The notes: generated by a model from the letters alone, not told the origin. A stretch of DNA of 64,000 nt from Termitomyces sp. T153 (GCA_018296165.2 JACKQL020000067.1:124001-188000); one strand, 5' to 3'. Shown: positions 34,045 through 46,803, counted from the stretch's first letter. Numbers and translations: made by a program.

Positions 34045-35580
34045 TTATGTGAACGACGTGTTATCAAGGGCATCCAGCTCAACTTGTGAAATTGTGTTGG
34101 TGACCCAATAACCGTCCCATTCATCTTCTGGAGGCTCTTCATCCTCATTAGTTTGAGATGTCTTTTCTACTGCTTTTTTCCAGTCTTCGACTATACCAAC
34201 ATCCAAAGGTGATATTTGGTACCTCTCATCGCCAGAAGCAGGTTTCGAGGCAGGGAGTGTCTTCTGAAGAGGCAAAATTGCGTTTCTGTTTTGATTGACC
34301 TCTTCAGGAAAGGTTGTAGTTGTATTACCTTCTGAGAGGGACGATATACCTGCTTCTGTCACCACGAAGTCGAGAGAAACAGGCCGGGAAACACAGCTGA
34401 AGATGACGCTTAAACGACGAATCAAGGCCAGATCGCTGCTCGCCGGAGCATTCGGTCGAGCTGAAGAGCCAATGCTTTTGAAACGCTTAACACTTGAGGT
34501 TTCAGCATCGTCGAGGAAACGTCTGCGACCCGTACGGGAAAGCAAGATACGCGCGTTGATTTGATTTGCCCAAACCATTCCGAGGCTAACCTCCTTCGTG
34601 TTTTCTCCAGGAACGCTATGAGCACGGCTGAACCAACGAGCCTGCTCGCTGTATAACAATGTCTCGCTCTCCTCATTAGCAGAACCAGTGCGATCAAAGA
34701 CGTCAACAACCTCATTCAAAATGAGGACTGCAAGCTTATGCTTCCTGACAAGGTCATGTAACAGGAAAGAAATTTGAGTGATATTCCTTGATCGTTCCAC
34801 GAGTGTATTTGTCGTCGTCTTGTTCGACGTATGAAATAGTTCCGCCAGAGCATCAATAACGAGGAGTCTCACAGGCTTGAAACCTGCCTTATTCCCCAGC
34901 GAGTGAATGAATGGAGTTAGCCTTTCTGATAAGACATGGATTAGGTGAGGGATTGTCGGTGTCGCAAGAGTATGGATATCCCTCAAGTCGCATTCTCCCA
35001 ACAAAGATGAGTTGGTTTTCATCATTTGTACAAGCCGCGATGTTTGGAGTGTTGAAGAAGTTGTAATATAACAGGTTGAACCAGACAGTCCTTTCTTTTC
35101 TTGAGGAAGCTGTACGAACAAAGCGAGCTGTAAGGCAAATTGAGTCTTGCCTGCAGCACTTCAAGAACCTTCACATCACTTGAAGCACAGAAAGTAATGA
35201 TTCTACCACACACCTCTCTCCGGCTATCTCCCAAACCATTCCAGGGCGAATTCCGCCTCCCAAAACGACATCTATGAGTGAGTCGCCAGTCGTGCAGGTC
35301 TCGCTTCCTTCATGCTTTACGTCTCCTAAACTTTGCAATCGCGGAGGTGGAGCAAGATTGTATAAAGCATCAATTATTGACCGAGCTTCAGCGGCAGAGA
35401 TTTTGCACTTGCGCGCAATTTCTTGACCAGAACTTAACGCTATGTCCGATGTGTCGCGTAAATTGCCTGACCAGGGACCTTCTTCAGCCAAGGTCCAGTG
35501 TGGAACGCGAAGACGAAATAACCTCTCGTGAGCATAGCTCGTTGCGTAGACGTTAGTCCATCTATCGTCCAAGAATTCAT
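34045..35580 (-). CDS. RAD57: RecA/Rad51-family recombination mediator, Rad57/XRCC3-like
   Basis: Three exons (35580-35523, 35481-35214, 35158-34045) give 479 residues in an unbroken frame. The N-terminus has the helix-hairpin-helix type LTSTQRAMLTR and ARKCKISAAEARSIIDAL. The core has GGGIRPGMVWEIAGE followed by Walker A (GESAAGKTQ, split by an intron) and Walker B (VRLLVIDALAEL). Later motifs include LVRKHKLAVLILNEV and LGMVWANQINARILLSR, typical of Rad57/XRCC3. The protein would help load Rad51 in homologous recombination. The first, 41-nt intron has a weak GTTATT donor, so the N-terminus is less sure; the alternative start is 35572 in another frame. The C-terminal 100 residues are acidic and unusual. 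Confidence 0.78.
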
Positions 35581-35751
35581 GAATGGTGAAACGGTGATCG
35601 TGCGTATTAAAATTCTATCGGCACTATTGATCGTTCGCACCAGCTAAGGTAAGCAAATCATGGGTGAAATTCAGCTATCTTTATGGGAAGCCAGCGCCCT
35701 GATTTCAGAGAGGGATAGATCATGTAGGTAAGTGCATCTACATACTTCAAC

Positions 35752-38700
35752 CTATGGTCTACCGCGGGAGTGAGGAGAATCAGAATTTCTCCTCAAGAAA
35801 CCTCCTACAACATTTGTAACAGTGTCCGTAATCTGTCGGGTTTGCATGGGACTATGCTTGACATAAAACAATCGGACATTTGTTCCGTTCCAGATGCCCA
35901 ATGGACTCATGCCATGAATGTATATCTCTCCCCAAATTAATGAGGTCAACCACACAATAGATGCATCGGACCACTGCACATATCTTGTGAAGTGGGTGAC
36001 AGGGGAATGTCAAGAAATGCTCACCATAAAACGCCGCGGTAGGGGAGTAGGCGCCTCCGGGAATACATGTTTCAGCGACACTTTTGAAAGAAACTCCACA
36101 ATAATTGACGTGGAATTCGCCTGATGACGCGTCGCTTGTAGTTCTCGAACTCGAGGTAAAAGTTCTGAATTCAAGAGCATGACAGGATCAAGAGGCAAGC
36201 TAAACAAGATAGTCAGGGTGTCTTGTGCATTTATAGTGATATATTCTTACCCTTGCTGCCAAGAGGTTACCTGAAAGCTGATCGTAAGTATGTAGAATCA
36301 AATACACGAAAAATCTCACCCATTCTTGCGTCGGTACAAATCCATTTCTACCAACACCCGCAGCAAGCACACGGTCTATACTACTATCGGCGTCCAGCGA
36401 TGACGAACGTCGCTCCCTCATTTTCCCTCTAGCCTTCTCTGAAAGGCTCCCGCGGCCGGGAGTCTCAGAGCCAGGAGACATGAAGGACTGAGTTAAAACC
36501 TCCGAGTCCCCATCTCTTTCTTGTGTATCTGAAGAATGCCGCTCCCTGGGGATGTCCTCCGCAGAATCTGTCCCTGTAAGAGCAACCCCACCCTCGCTCT
36601 CCAAAAGACGTGCCTTCTCGGCTCCAGGATCCTCGTCAACTTCAAGCCTACTCGACGCTTTTCCCTTCGAGTCGCCCTCGGTTTTGTGTGCCTGTTCTTC
36701 TTTGGCTTGTTGAACCCTCTTGATTTCCCGAAGACCGCGGGCCAGAGTGAAAGTTCCAAGATCTTCGAAGACTTTGTGAGAAGATATAATGCCATATATG
36801 AGATTGGCGTTCTCTGTGAGGTGATGTAAAATCACAGCATTAAAAACCTCCAACCTAAGAAAAACATTAGCAAGGATATGAACAACAATGAGAAACATCT
36901 ACATGAAGAACAGGAGCCTGGGGTGGCCTTCATCCGCTAGAAGGAACAGAGGATTTGAGAAGGATTTGAAGAGTTGGATAAGACGTGCGGAGGCTGTCAC
37001 AGTCAGGTCCTTGAAGTACGGTGCAGAGTTTGCGAGAGCAATGAGGAGCGCAGGATATAGCGAATTCAGAGTTCCCGATGTGGTTGCCACGATAGAATAG
37101 ATAGCCTGGGAAAGTGTAAGTTGGGAAAAGACTATCTTTGCTTTCAACACCTTACATTGATCATAAAATCCCCAGCTGTTCCAGCAGCGTTCCATTTAGC
37201 AGGCAATCGAGGTCTAACGGGTTTCGTCAATTTGAGCCCAAAGCTAGGCTCAGCGGACATGGTTTGAATGATGTAGGAGAGTGCACGACAAAGGCCATGT
37301 TGCTCTGTAGATAGTTAACTACAGATATTTCGACCCCTTGCAAAATCAACATACGAGGTTTATCCTTAATCTCCAAGGCATAGCAAAGAAGGTATGCAAC
37401 CAAGTCCATAGACTTTGCGGATTGTAAGACGTGGGAGCGGAATTTCTGTGTTCATGTTAACGGTGCATAGCAGCATACTGCCTAATAGTTACCTTGTTCA
37501 ATTCAATCATTTTCCAAAAGAAGATAACTGTTTAGGCGATGAGCAGTAAATATCACATTTTGGTTTGAGGGACAGACCTGTTTCATTAATATACGGTACA
37601 GCCTTTCTGGATCCGGGCAGAAGGTTGTTCATAGTCGCCACCTGTTGGTCTAGAATACCCACGATACCATCGATAATAAAATCAAAGTCTTGCGAACGAT
37701 GCTAGTCACAAAATAATCAGAGATTTGTTTCGGAATCAACAATGACACTTGCCAACTTCATCAAAAAATAGCGAAATGCATTGGTACGGGCTGTCGGTAC
37801 AGGCTCCCCAGAAGCCGTTGTTGTATCTCGAGCATTACCACTCTGGAAGTCCAACAAGACGCACAAAACCTGGAAGCATGTAGAAACAAGGGCAGATTTA
37901 GGATCTCCACCTTTGAACACAAGGTGATTATAGGGTATCTTTCCGGCAACACTTCCTGCCATCCCCCCTAGGCTTGTATCATGAGATGTTGGAGAATTCA
38001 TGGCGGTATTCAGTAAAGAGCATAAGAGAGTTAATACATCTCTTCGAGGTATTTTTTGAACGAGATATAGGCTGTAAAGCGACGGATGGGTGAATAGCGA
38101 CGCAGCAGGGACATATATTTGACGAGATAGGAACACGAGCAGTAGCCGGAGGACTTCGGTCCTGTTATTTTCGTACATCTGGCTGGACCCTACGTCTGTT
38201 GTGGATCCAACACCCTTTTCCCTTGGCAAGAGATTAACAAGGAGATTCGAAGATCTAAAAGGAGTAATACCATATCGTATAATTGATCTTATGATGGTCC
38301 ACCTGAATGGAAGTTGGGAGTGTGAAGCCACAGCAGAACAGGAGATCTATGGTCGAAGTGAATAGTTTTTCACCAAGAGGGGGAAGTTGTTGCTTCTGCT
38401 TTTGTTTTGGTTGTGTACTCTTTGAAGGTGAAGGTTCGTCGTGCTCGCCATCGGTCTCGTCTTCGTCTTCGATCACGAATTGAGGAGTCTCTGAGCTCTC
38501 TGGATTTATATTGCATTCGTCCTCAACTTCAGTCTCCTCCCTCTTCCAAAACACCTCCAATTCGAAAGTGTTCGATTCGCCATCAACCTCAAAGACAACA
38601 GGGAGCACCCGCTGAAGGATACGTAGACAGTTCAGAACTTCTTTTGTGGTATTCCTATCCGAAAGTCCGGAGTTAATGAGGGAAGAGGCAAATGCGGTGA

Positions 38701-39178
38701 CCGAAGCACTCGATGGGGTTGGGGAGGGGAAGGTATGATCGGTGATGAGAGTGGATAACCGTGCAGACACAACTCGAATGAGAGTGGCAACATTTTCTGG
38801 CGCGTCAAGCAGGGCCCGCCGGACTCAATTCCAATGAGCTTATGCGCAGTTGCACAGGAAAGTGACTTACTGTGGTGCGGGGTAATCAGAGAAAACACGT
38901 CCGACGCGGAATCAAAAAGAACAAAATACTTGAATTGAGTCGCCTTCACATGTGTACAAATGATCATGAAAGTGCGCGCACCTGTTGCCAATAGCTGTCA
39001 TTCTCTGGAATATGCTAAGAGATGGTCGTTACTACGCATTTATAGCAAGATTTTGTGGTCATACTCGAGTGGTGGCCAATTTTGCGACACCGCCTGGTTG
39101 GCTTGGGAATGCAAGCTTTGCCTCATCCCCCAAAATGCCGAAAGGTGCAGTGAATCTCTGCGGAAGTTTGGTAAACAT
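35752..39178 (-). CDS. HID1/Ftp105 family (dymeclin-like) Golgi trafficking protein
   Basis: Fourteen exons fit in phase and give 926 residues: 39178-39065, 39014-38982, 38928-38871, 38823-38271, 38221-37753, 37701-37578, 37527-37493, 37445-37355, 37304-37156, 37105-36903, 36854-36320, 36270-36251, 36199-36025 and 35973-35752. Family motifs run throughout: DVFSLITPHHIRRALLDAPE, NNRTEVLRLLL, LPGSRKAVPYI, SGTLNSLYPALL, FSNPLFLLADEGHPRLLFFM and WNGTNVRLFYVKH. HID1 (Ftp105 in fission yeast, partner of the Ubp5 deubiquitinase) acts at the Golgi in vesicle sorting. Exon 12 is only 20 nt. The intron after 37753 begins GC (GCAAGT). An acidic low-complexity insert lies near residues 165-215. Confidence 0.92.
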
Positions 39179-39502
39179 ATCGTTGTCCTGATGAGAGAGT
39201 TGGCACAGCCACTTCTATGTGTGTTCCATAAATAACTCTTGTCCATCATCAATTCAAGTACTTGTTTGTCAAGTGCCATCGGATTGCAAAGTGATATTTC
39301 GCTGGGATGCCAGCTGCAGACAGGCTGGCACTTCAATCTACATGCTATCTCATCACGAGTATGAAGACTGCCATAGCGAATCATGTCTGCTTCTTCGAAT
39401 CATTCAAAAGCAGTTGAATATTAGGTAGTCAACTTGTTATTGAGTGGCCAACCAGGCTGGGTGGCTGGGTTTGCTACCGATACTGCCCACTGTTTTCTTG
39501 CC
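39179..39502. promoter_or_regulatory. divergent promoter region HID1 / GH5
   Basis: 324 bp between two start codons on opposite strands. No clear TATA box is seen. A 69-codon frame at 39219-39428 is not convincing. Confidence 0.45.
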
Positions 39503-41555
39503 ATGCCAACATTTGCACTTGCAGGGTCTTTCTCTCGACTTCAGGCCCTTCTACTGGTCCTCATCTTACTCGCTTGTCAAGGAAATGCAGCCCTAACCGA
39601 CTGGACGCCGCCGCTCAGTACGAGAGGACGCTACATTGTGGACGCCAATGGTGTACGCTTCAAACTCAAATCTGGAAACTGGCATGGCGCTAGTGGCACA
39701 TATACTGGAAGTGGTGATATCAATGTGGATTCTAACCATCACGCAAATGAGAATGCACATACCCTTCCACTCGGTCTGCAATACACGTCCATCGATGATA
39801 TCCTCGACGGCTTCGAGAGCCTTCGCATCAATACAATCCGCCTGCAATTTTCCAATGAGATGATACATGATATGGCCCCGGTTCAAGACGCCTGGGTGGC
39901 CGCTAATCCTCAATTCAAAGGCCTGACACCTCTGCAAGTCTACGATGCAGTAATTCAGGCCCTTACCGATAAAGGTTTCGCTGTGATTCTTAATAATCAC
40001 ACCAATAAGTCCCTGTGGTGCTGTGGGGTAAACGACGGGAACGAGAGATGGAACGAATCCCAAACGGACGACGTTTGGCAGTCAGACTGGCTCTTCATGG
40101 TCTCCCGATACCGTAACAATGGAAGAGTGATTGGTGCTGACCTTTACAACGAGGTTGGTTGCTAATTCAGCATCGTAACCATCCTATAGTCATTGTCACG
40201 CACACAGGTTCGCCGAGATATATTGTACGACCCGAACTGGAACGGGAATGATACTCATGATTGGTGGAAGGCGTCACAAGCATTGGGGAATCGTATTCTT
40301 CTCGAAGCAAACCCAGACATTTTGATTGTCATCGAAGGCATTAACTGGACCGGAATACCTGTGGATGGTTTGCCTCATCATCGTCCCACATTGGAGCCTG
40401 TCGCCAGTTTGTCGCATACTTTTCTAGCAACGAACAAGGTTTGCCGTCGTTCAATTCCAACCATTATTATTTGCTGAAAGACTATACGTTAGCTCGTTTA
40501 TTCAGCCCATTTCTATGCCTACACTGGCCCAAATCACTCAGGAGCCACGGGTATCGGTGAAACTAGCGATCTGCGTTACCGCGACTATTCTCAGGCGGAT
40601 CTTTTCGAGGTCATGAACTTTCAAGCTGGTTATGTAGCACTCGACATCGATAAACATTACACTACGCCTGTTTGGGTGAAGTTGCCTTTCCCGCTTTCAT
40701 CCGCAATAGAATCTCATAGACATTGACCACCAGATAAGTGAATTCGGTGTCGAGGGCAGAGGGGATATCCTTGCTTCAGATGCAACATGGTTCAACAATA
40801 TGGTTTCATATCTCACCACTTATGACCTTGATTTTGCCATATGGCCACTTATTGGGTATCTCGGCCCTAACAATACCAATGGATGGGCACTTCTCAATTG
40901 GGATCCAACTACAGGCGATCGTGACGGATTGTACGACGGAAACGACTGGAGAGTCAATGCTTGGAACACCTTATTAGACTTTACGGGGGACCCTGAATCA
41001 CCTGTCACGACACCGACACGCTGGCAAATGCTCAATCTTGACCAGGGTGACTTCATACAATCCTTGGTACAGATGAGTCGCGAAGATTGGGATCCAGGTG
41101 CTCGAAAGGGTATGTGCCCAGACGGGCTCCGTATGATCGGTATTTCCGCCGCTTCAACGCGGGCCTTGTGTACCAATTCTGCATCTTATACATGGGCAAG
41201 TGGAAACCCAACAATAACTGTATCCAACGAGGCCTACGTGACCGAGGGTGATTGGGCTAGCGGGTACACAAAATACCAATGCCCTTCGAATTCTTACGTT
41301 GTGGGATATGCTATCAGAAACTCCGAGGTTTCTACCGTACTGTGCGCCCAAGCATCGACAACACTGGGGACGGATGGAAGCGGGACCAGGTGGTTTGACC
41401 AGGGAGACAATCGGCCAGCAGATGATGCAGGAGGAGACTTTCATTATGGGCAGTCCAAAGGACAATGTGAGAGGGAAGAGTATATAGCCGGAATTGCTTT
41501 CACGACAAGGATTGGTGACAATGGTTCTCCAGCAGCGATCCTCTGCCGAAAGTAA
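39503..41555 (+). CDS. secreted GH5-family glycosidase with C-terminal Cys-containing module
   Basis: Four exons (39503-40153, 40208-40438, 40493-40675, 40734-41555) give 628 residues. A signal peptide (LLLVLILLACQGNA) starts the protein. The catalytic domain spans about residues 30-440, with the GH5 acid/base in DLYNEV (split by intron 1) and the nucleophile in ISEFGV (after intron 3). Other landmarks are NNHTNKSLWCC, HFYAYTGP and FAIWPLIGY. A C-terminal module of about 180 residues has paired Cys (GMCPDGLRMIGIS, CEREEYIAGIAFT, ILCRK). GH5 enzymes cleave beta-glucans, mannans or related glycans outside the cell. The subfamily was not assigned. ATG 39434 is upstream in frame, but the 39503 start gives the better signal peptide. 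Confidence 0.88.
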
Positions 41556-41761
41556 TGTCTCTAGCTCTGTTCGTATAGTCCTAAATTTGATTCTTCACGG
41601 CTTGTGAATCAAGGTCTGGATTCTGCAGAAAGGAGAGTTAGAAATGTCTAAATTATACGGGTATATCATCGTAATTTTTGTGGCAACGCAGTGGGTGATT
41701 ATACAATTATGTATATCAGGGTGGACTGAGATAACAAGTTATTGCATCGGGGGACCGAAGA

Positions 41762-42722
41762 TCACATAATTAACAACATCAAGGCAAGGCCACCTACGAA
41801 GGACGCAAGCGGTATGTTGCATGAGGCACCTAGTACCGCCGAACCAGTACTCAAACCAGTATCAGAAGGGGGCGGAGCAGTTGCAATACCATTTACACCA
41901 CCAGTCACTGGGCCATGGTCGGTCTCCTGCAGACAAATAGTCGATAGACAAATACGGGAATTTCTATTGCGGAAAAGCATACCGTCACTTCAGAACCCCC
42001 AATGTTCAACGCTGCCTGACGGAATGCTTCGTAACTGAGGTTTCCTGTAGAAGGTGCATTGATACTGCCAACCATGCCCATACCACAATGTCCAACCTAA
42101 TTAAGGCAGTCAGTGCTGATCGTTTACAACCATGTAAGAACGAACCTGCTTGCAATGGAACCAGATCGCTGCATGCGAAGGTATCATTAGGCACGTCGGT
42201 ATCTCAACCAGATCGAAATCTTACGCTTGGAGTCGTCCTCGATCGTGATGTTAAATGTTACGGCGTGTTGCAAACCAGAGTCAAACCCTGCAGAACTGTT
42301 TCCCGTGGAGTTAAGGTATGTACAGGGTTCTTCGAACGAGGATTGAGTAACAGAGTGATCTATGCCAGGTATACTATGGAGAAAAATTCTGTTGTCGACA
42401 CTGGTTGTCGGTTGGAGAAGGAAGGAACTAACAAAGGGAACCAGAAAACAACGTTGGTGCCGTTGGGCGCGCTTAAGTTGGTAGGATGAAACGTAAATGA
42501 ACCTTGGAATGCAACATCGACCTGGATTCACGGTATACAATCCAATTCAGTCCAAGCAAACCTAGGGATGGAACGAGTGGAACCACAAACATTCATCAGG
42601 CCTGGTGAATCCGGTGGTGCACTAGGTACAGAAACGGGAGCAGTTGTTGCGGAAGGAGGAGGGCCCCCGTATTGTGCAACAGCTGAAGCGGATAAAAGAC
42701 TGACAAGTGCAATGGCAAACAT
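41762..42722 (-). CDS. extracellular cupredoxin-like protein, probably GPI-anchored
   Basis: Six exons (42722-42591, 42521-42433, 42373-42225, 42168-42146, 42096-41983, 41926-41762) give 223 residues. The N-terminal signal peptide MFAIALVSLLSASAVAQ is followed by a Pro/Ser/Thr-rich linker. The cupredoxin fold shows FTFHPTNLSAPNGTNVVFWF, HSVTQSSFEEPC, IWFHCKQVGHCGMGMVG, with the His, Cys, His and Met expected of a type I copper site. The C-terminus is a Ser/Thr-rich region and a hydrophobic end (ASFVGGLALMLLIM) typical of a GPI signal. Such proteins are abundant in agaricomycetes and their role is unclear. The second intron's acceptor was picked to keep the frame. Confidence 0.82.
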
Positions 42723-43712
42723 AATCGGTAGGTAGTGAAAAAGCAAGTGGAGCAAAGCAAGTCAGGTCAGAATATAAGGACGAAAGTACACGATGACAGT
42801 GGACATTCGATGGGAGAAAAATATGACTGTTAATTTGGCTGAATTCATGTTTGAAGCTTCCAAAAACGGCAGGTTTATATTTGCCGCAGTCTTAGGAGAA
42901 TCCCTGTTCGCGCCGACCTTTCGATAACAGTTGGTAGCACAGTGTATCCGATCCCGGAAAGCAAGTACCGGGAGACAGGGGAACTTTCGAATGGATCTCT
43001 GCCACGATCGCTGTCAACCTGTTGTAGAATAGGTTAAGTGGAACGCCGCATTGATACATGAGGCCTGAGGCCCGAGGTAAGTATTGCTGTAAAACGTATT
43101 TTAAAACGTATTTTAGTATGATGCGCGCAAGACACAAGCGTGATAGGCACAAATTTGAAATAGACACCGCACCATATCAGATCGTGGCTGAAGACGCCAT
43201 GACATGTTACTCGGGACGCAGAAGGCGGGTCATATAGAAGGCAACGTGGTAATCAGTTATGCCCTCGACCGATACCATACCTGGAACAAATGTCACTTAC
43301 TTGTGAGAAGAACTGAGTGCACTGGGGATAGACGATTATGAACGTGACCGGATCGCCTGTTACATGTGTCAGTGAAGGGTATAACCTTTGGTAAGTGATG
43401 TGCAGTCAATGTCAACGGATTCTGAATGTCAATGTCAACGAATTCTGAATAACTCCGATGCAGATAAGTCAATGTCAACTTTAAACAAACAGCTCTGATG
43501 CAGATAGATCTCTATTTGAATGCAAGAGACGATAGTCAGTCTGGCCGGAACTAGGTTTTTAGTGGAGACGCGAGCCGCAGCTTTTGATTTCATTGTTGTT
43601 TGGATTGCGGGCCATCGGGTGACAGAATAAACACATCACACAATCGTTCCCCTGAGTTTAGGATCACCTGCATGCTACTTATGAACCGTGTTAAAAGTGT
43701 CTAGCCAGCCAG
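42723..43712. other. intergenic region, divergent from cupredoxin to SNF8
   Basis: 990 bp without a recognised gene. A local duplication (ACGTATTTTAAAACGTATTTTA) sits near 43,095, and a tandem repeat lies at 43405-43506. Confidence 0.5.
43405..43506. repeat. short tandem repeat, 23-bp unit plus satellites
   Basis: The 23-bp unit GTCAATGTCAACGGATTCTG-AAT occurs at 43405 and 43428 with one difference, and its first 12 bases again at 43468. A second 14-mer, CTCCGATGCAGATA, recurs at 43453 and 43493. The block lies about 200 bp before SNF8. Confidence 0.75.
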
Positions 43713-44465
43713 ATGCATCGGCGAGGCGGCGTAGGACTAGCCGCTTTCGACCGGCAGGAACAGTCCAAGCGCTCCTTCGCTCAGCTTTCTACTGCCCTTT
43801 CCCAGACGCAAGTTGATAACCTCCACTCACAACTAGCACACTTTCGTACCGCGCTCTCCCGTTTTGCCTCCACACATCGCGATTCAATCAAGAACGATCC
43901 CACCTTTCGACATGCTTTCCAGCAGATGTGCTCTTCTATCGGTGTCGATCCTCTTGCTGGTCCGAGGAAGGGTGGCTGGTGGGCCGAGATGCTTGGTCTG
44001 GGCGATTGGCAGTATGAACTCGGTGTGCAGATTGTTGATGTTTGTGTCAGCACACGAGAACGCAATGGTGGCCTGATTGAGATGTCGGAGTTGGTACGTC
44101 TGGTCAGCAAGCTCCGTGGTGTGCATGGAGGGGGGATAACCGAGGACGATGTCTTGCGGAGCATCAAAACTCTGCAGCCACTGGGAGCAGGATACCAAGT
44201 CGTGGAAATAGGTGGAAAGAAGATGGTGCGAAGCGTAGTCAAAGAGCTTGACGAAGATCAGTCAGTCGTTCTCGCGATCGCCCAGGTTGAAGGTGGACGT
44301 ATTGTGGAAGATATCTTGATACAGAAGAAGTGTTGGACTCGAGAGCGAGCGAGAGCAGCATTAGAGAACATGGTTCACAGAGATGGACTTTGCTGGCTCG
44401 ATGATCAAGACGAACTACGTGGAAGAGCATATTGGGTTCCATCCGCAATGCAATGGGATGTATGA
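43713..44465 (+). CDS. SNF8: ESCRT-II subunit Snf8/Vps22 (EAP30)
   Basis: A single open exon of 250 residues, unusual here because it has no introns. The start MHRRGGVGLAAFDRQ, the coiled coil VDNLHSQLAHFRTALSRFA, the core CSSIGVDPLAG and GDWQYELGVQIVDVCVSTR and the two winged-helix halves (GITEDDVLRSIKTLQPLG; ERARAALENMVHRDGLCWLD) are those of Vps22. The length matches the family (230-260). ESCRT-II sorts ubiquitinated cargo into multivesicular bodies. Confidence 0.95.
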   Translation: MHRRGGVGLAAFDRQEQSKRSFAQLSTALSQTQVDNLHSQLAHFRTALSRFASTHRDSIKNDPTFRHAFQQMCSSIGVDPLAGPRKGGWWAEMLGLGDWQYELGVQIVDVCVSTRERNGGLIEMSELVRLVSKLRGVHGGGITEDDVLRSIKTLQPLGAGYQVVEIGGKKMVRSVVKELDEDQSVVLAIAQVEGGRIVEDILIQKKCWTRERARAALENMVHRDGLCWLDDQDELRGRAYWVPSAMQWDV

Positions 44466-45081
44466 ACATGACGGTTCATTCGGAGACTTCACGCCGTCGT
44501 ATAGACAGACAGACGTGTAACTCGTCCTCATATCACTTACCGCACTTCGCGGACCAGAACTGGAAGGTCATCAACGGTTCTGAATCCTGCGACGGGCACA
44601 CAACACCTGTCCTATGTATATCAAACTAGAACCCTGTAATACATCGGAAGGGGAAAATCAACATGATGGGCTTGCCGGATTGGTGTGTCGACTACGCTGC
44701 AAACTGAATACTGAGTACGTAGCAGCCTAGCAAGACCTACAAAGTAGACTCATAATGGAGACCAGAATCTGTGTCGGACTCGCTGGAAAGGGTACCAGCT
44801 CCCGCGATACTTAGTAGGTACACTTGAGGCCCTGCACAGATATGAACGGTAGGCTCATATGGAGACCCGCGGTAAACAGCATGATCAGGGATTGAGATAC
44901 GCCAGAGGATCCAACGACCGATATACAGTCTAGAGCATGTAGCTATCGTACAACTGATGTCAAGTCACAGATATTCTGAGCTAAGACTAGACTTAGGCGC
45001 AGTCGAAGCTGGTTCAAGGGGTGGTGGCGAAGGGGTTACAGGCGGTTCTGCTATCAGGATCCGATTAATGAGTAAATAATT
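44466..45081. other. convergent 3' gap between SNF8 and POLD2
   Basis: 616 bp. Nothing coding was recognised; short partial repeats around TGGAGACC occur at about 44,757 and 44,860. Confidence 0.5.
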
Positions 45082-46803
45082 CTACAGCATGAGAAACCAA
45101 AACGCACGTTGTTCGACGTTGTCAGTGTCACCTGCACCAGTCATACCCTGCACAGCAAAAGTCACCGTCCTCGCATCCAATGATCTCAAATTGATCAGAA
45201 CGAGGACACCTGTCCTGGAAAACTCGGGAACTAATACAACACGACATCGTGCTTTGGAGCCTTCGCCATTTTTATCCTGGTCGACTACGATCTTTGTTGC
45301 AAACCGCCTCTGATTGCCCACAATATACAGATCAGGGGTCGTTGTAATAATAAAGGGATCAGTTCCGAAGTACGGATGGCACCAAAGGGTATCCGGCGCT
45401 GTTGGTGCCATATGCCGCCATTTTAACGTTGACTCCAGTATGGACAGGCGTGTATTGGGTGGAGAAGGAAGATACTTAAACATATCATCAAGAGGTTGGC
45501 CAGAGTTGATTAGAAGATTGCGTTCTAATGGTGGACGACCTGGGACTCCTGATTGACAACCCAATCGTAGATACGTGGGATTAGTCTCGCAAGAAAAGGT
45601 TGGCAGCTTTGCAACTGCACCAAACATTGCTTTTGGTAATGCTTGTTGAGGTAGAATTGTCCCAGATGGATCTGATTCGCCTGGAAGGATATGTACTGGT
45701 AGCGTACTAGCAATATCATGCAAGTAATCCGAGAGAGTAAGTACAGGATGAGGGGAGAACGTTGTTGCATCGTATCCGTATCGTTTCTTCTTTGAGTATC
45801 AGTATTTTCACCATGCGGAGTCAACGCAAATTTCCATACAGATTTTTTGGACGAGGATTCAATATCATCAGATTCGCCTTTACCAGTGGGTAAAAGCTGA
45901 GCTAAAGAATTGCCCGCGACAATGAGCCGTGATATCTGAGCCGCTGAAACTTGTTCTGCGACGCCGCCTTCTTCACCTGTCAGATACTCGACGAGCATTT
46001 GTATCTGCGCATCCGGAGGTGAAGACGAACCGACTCCAAGACCTGAAACGACGGCTATCCATTCGTCCGAGTTGGAACTGTCGTCTGTGAAGGACGATTG
46101 GCAAGTTCGAAGAGGTTCCCAGAGGCACTAAGACATACCGTCAATGTCCATACCGTCTTCCTGTTGCTGGGAATCTTCTAGAGATTCTTGAGGTGCCATG
46201 CCGGGATAGCATAAATCCACGACTTCAAAGTCGCCGCTTGGTGTTTCCGCGCCCAATGCTCCCACAATAACTCCAGTAACCAGGCGTGCATTTTTGATAT
46301 ATTCGCCAACCAGCTGAATACGACCTGATTCATCCTCTAACATGACATTGTCCTCTGGGGAATGAAATTTAGAATTCGGTGGAGGTGGGGGTATAGATTG
46401 CTATAATGAATGCGAGTCAGTAAAGGTATGGTCAATCTTCCCAGGTGAACATACGTCGCGTGCAAGATCTTCTATGACGTTGGGTTTGAGTGGCATATCC
46501 ATGTACACCGTGCCAATGATATAGCACATGCGTGACTTCACTACTTCGAGGACTCGAGGGACGAGTATCGGATTGCCTGAAATATTTCTTTTCAGCATTG
46601 AGTCAACAATATATTCGAGAGCAAGGCCCACTTTGATGATTTCCCCATCGCTTGCGCGCGCGCTCTTCCACAAATTGGCGAAGTAGTCGTAGACGAACAA
46701 AGTATATGTTGGAGTATTGGTGCTTGTAAGACTTGTTGGCGGCAGTGATCTGAAAGGAGGGGTTACCGGCTGGATCAAAAACAACTGTCGTTGACCGTGT
46801 CAA
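45082..46803 (-). CDS. POLD2: DNA polymerase delta subunit 2 (Cdc1/Pol31/POLD2), N-terminus unresolved
   Basis: Five exons are clear (46803-46632, 46576-46455, 46400-46139, 46084-45840, 45789-45082), giving about 500 residues. Motifs are SYKHQYSNIYFVRLRLL, CYIIGTVYMDMPLKPNVIED, EDESGRIQLVGEYI, WIAVVSGLGVGS, HILPGESDPSGTILPQQ, LDDMFKYL and MAPTAPDTLWCHPYFGTDPF. They match the phosphodiesterase-like/OB subunit that scaffolds Pol delta. The protein lacks a convincing ATG at 46803; the frame runs on upstream (EPPSLTR) and a short first exon should lie within about 46,810-46,890, where ATGs exist but no splice join fits. The C-terminal extension after VTFAVQGM is unusually long. Confidence 0.88.

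Noticed and set aside
35171..35572. Start of the Rad57-like gene at 35572
   Set aside because: That frame lacks the LTSTQRAML helix seen in the other frame. Starting at 35580 with a short first intron fits the family better, though it is not certain.
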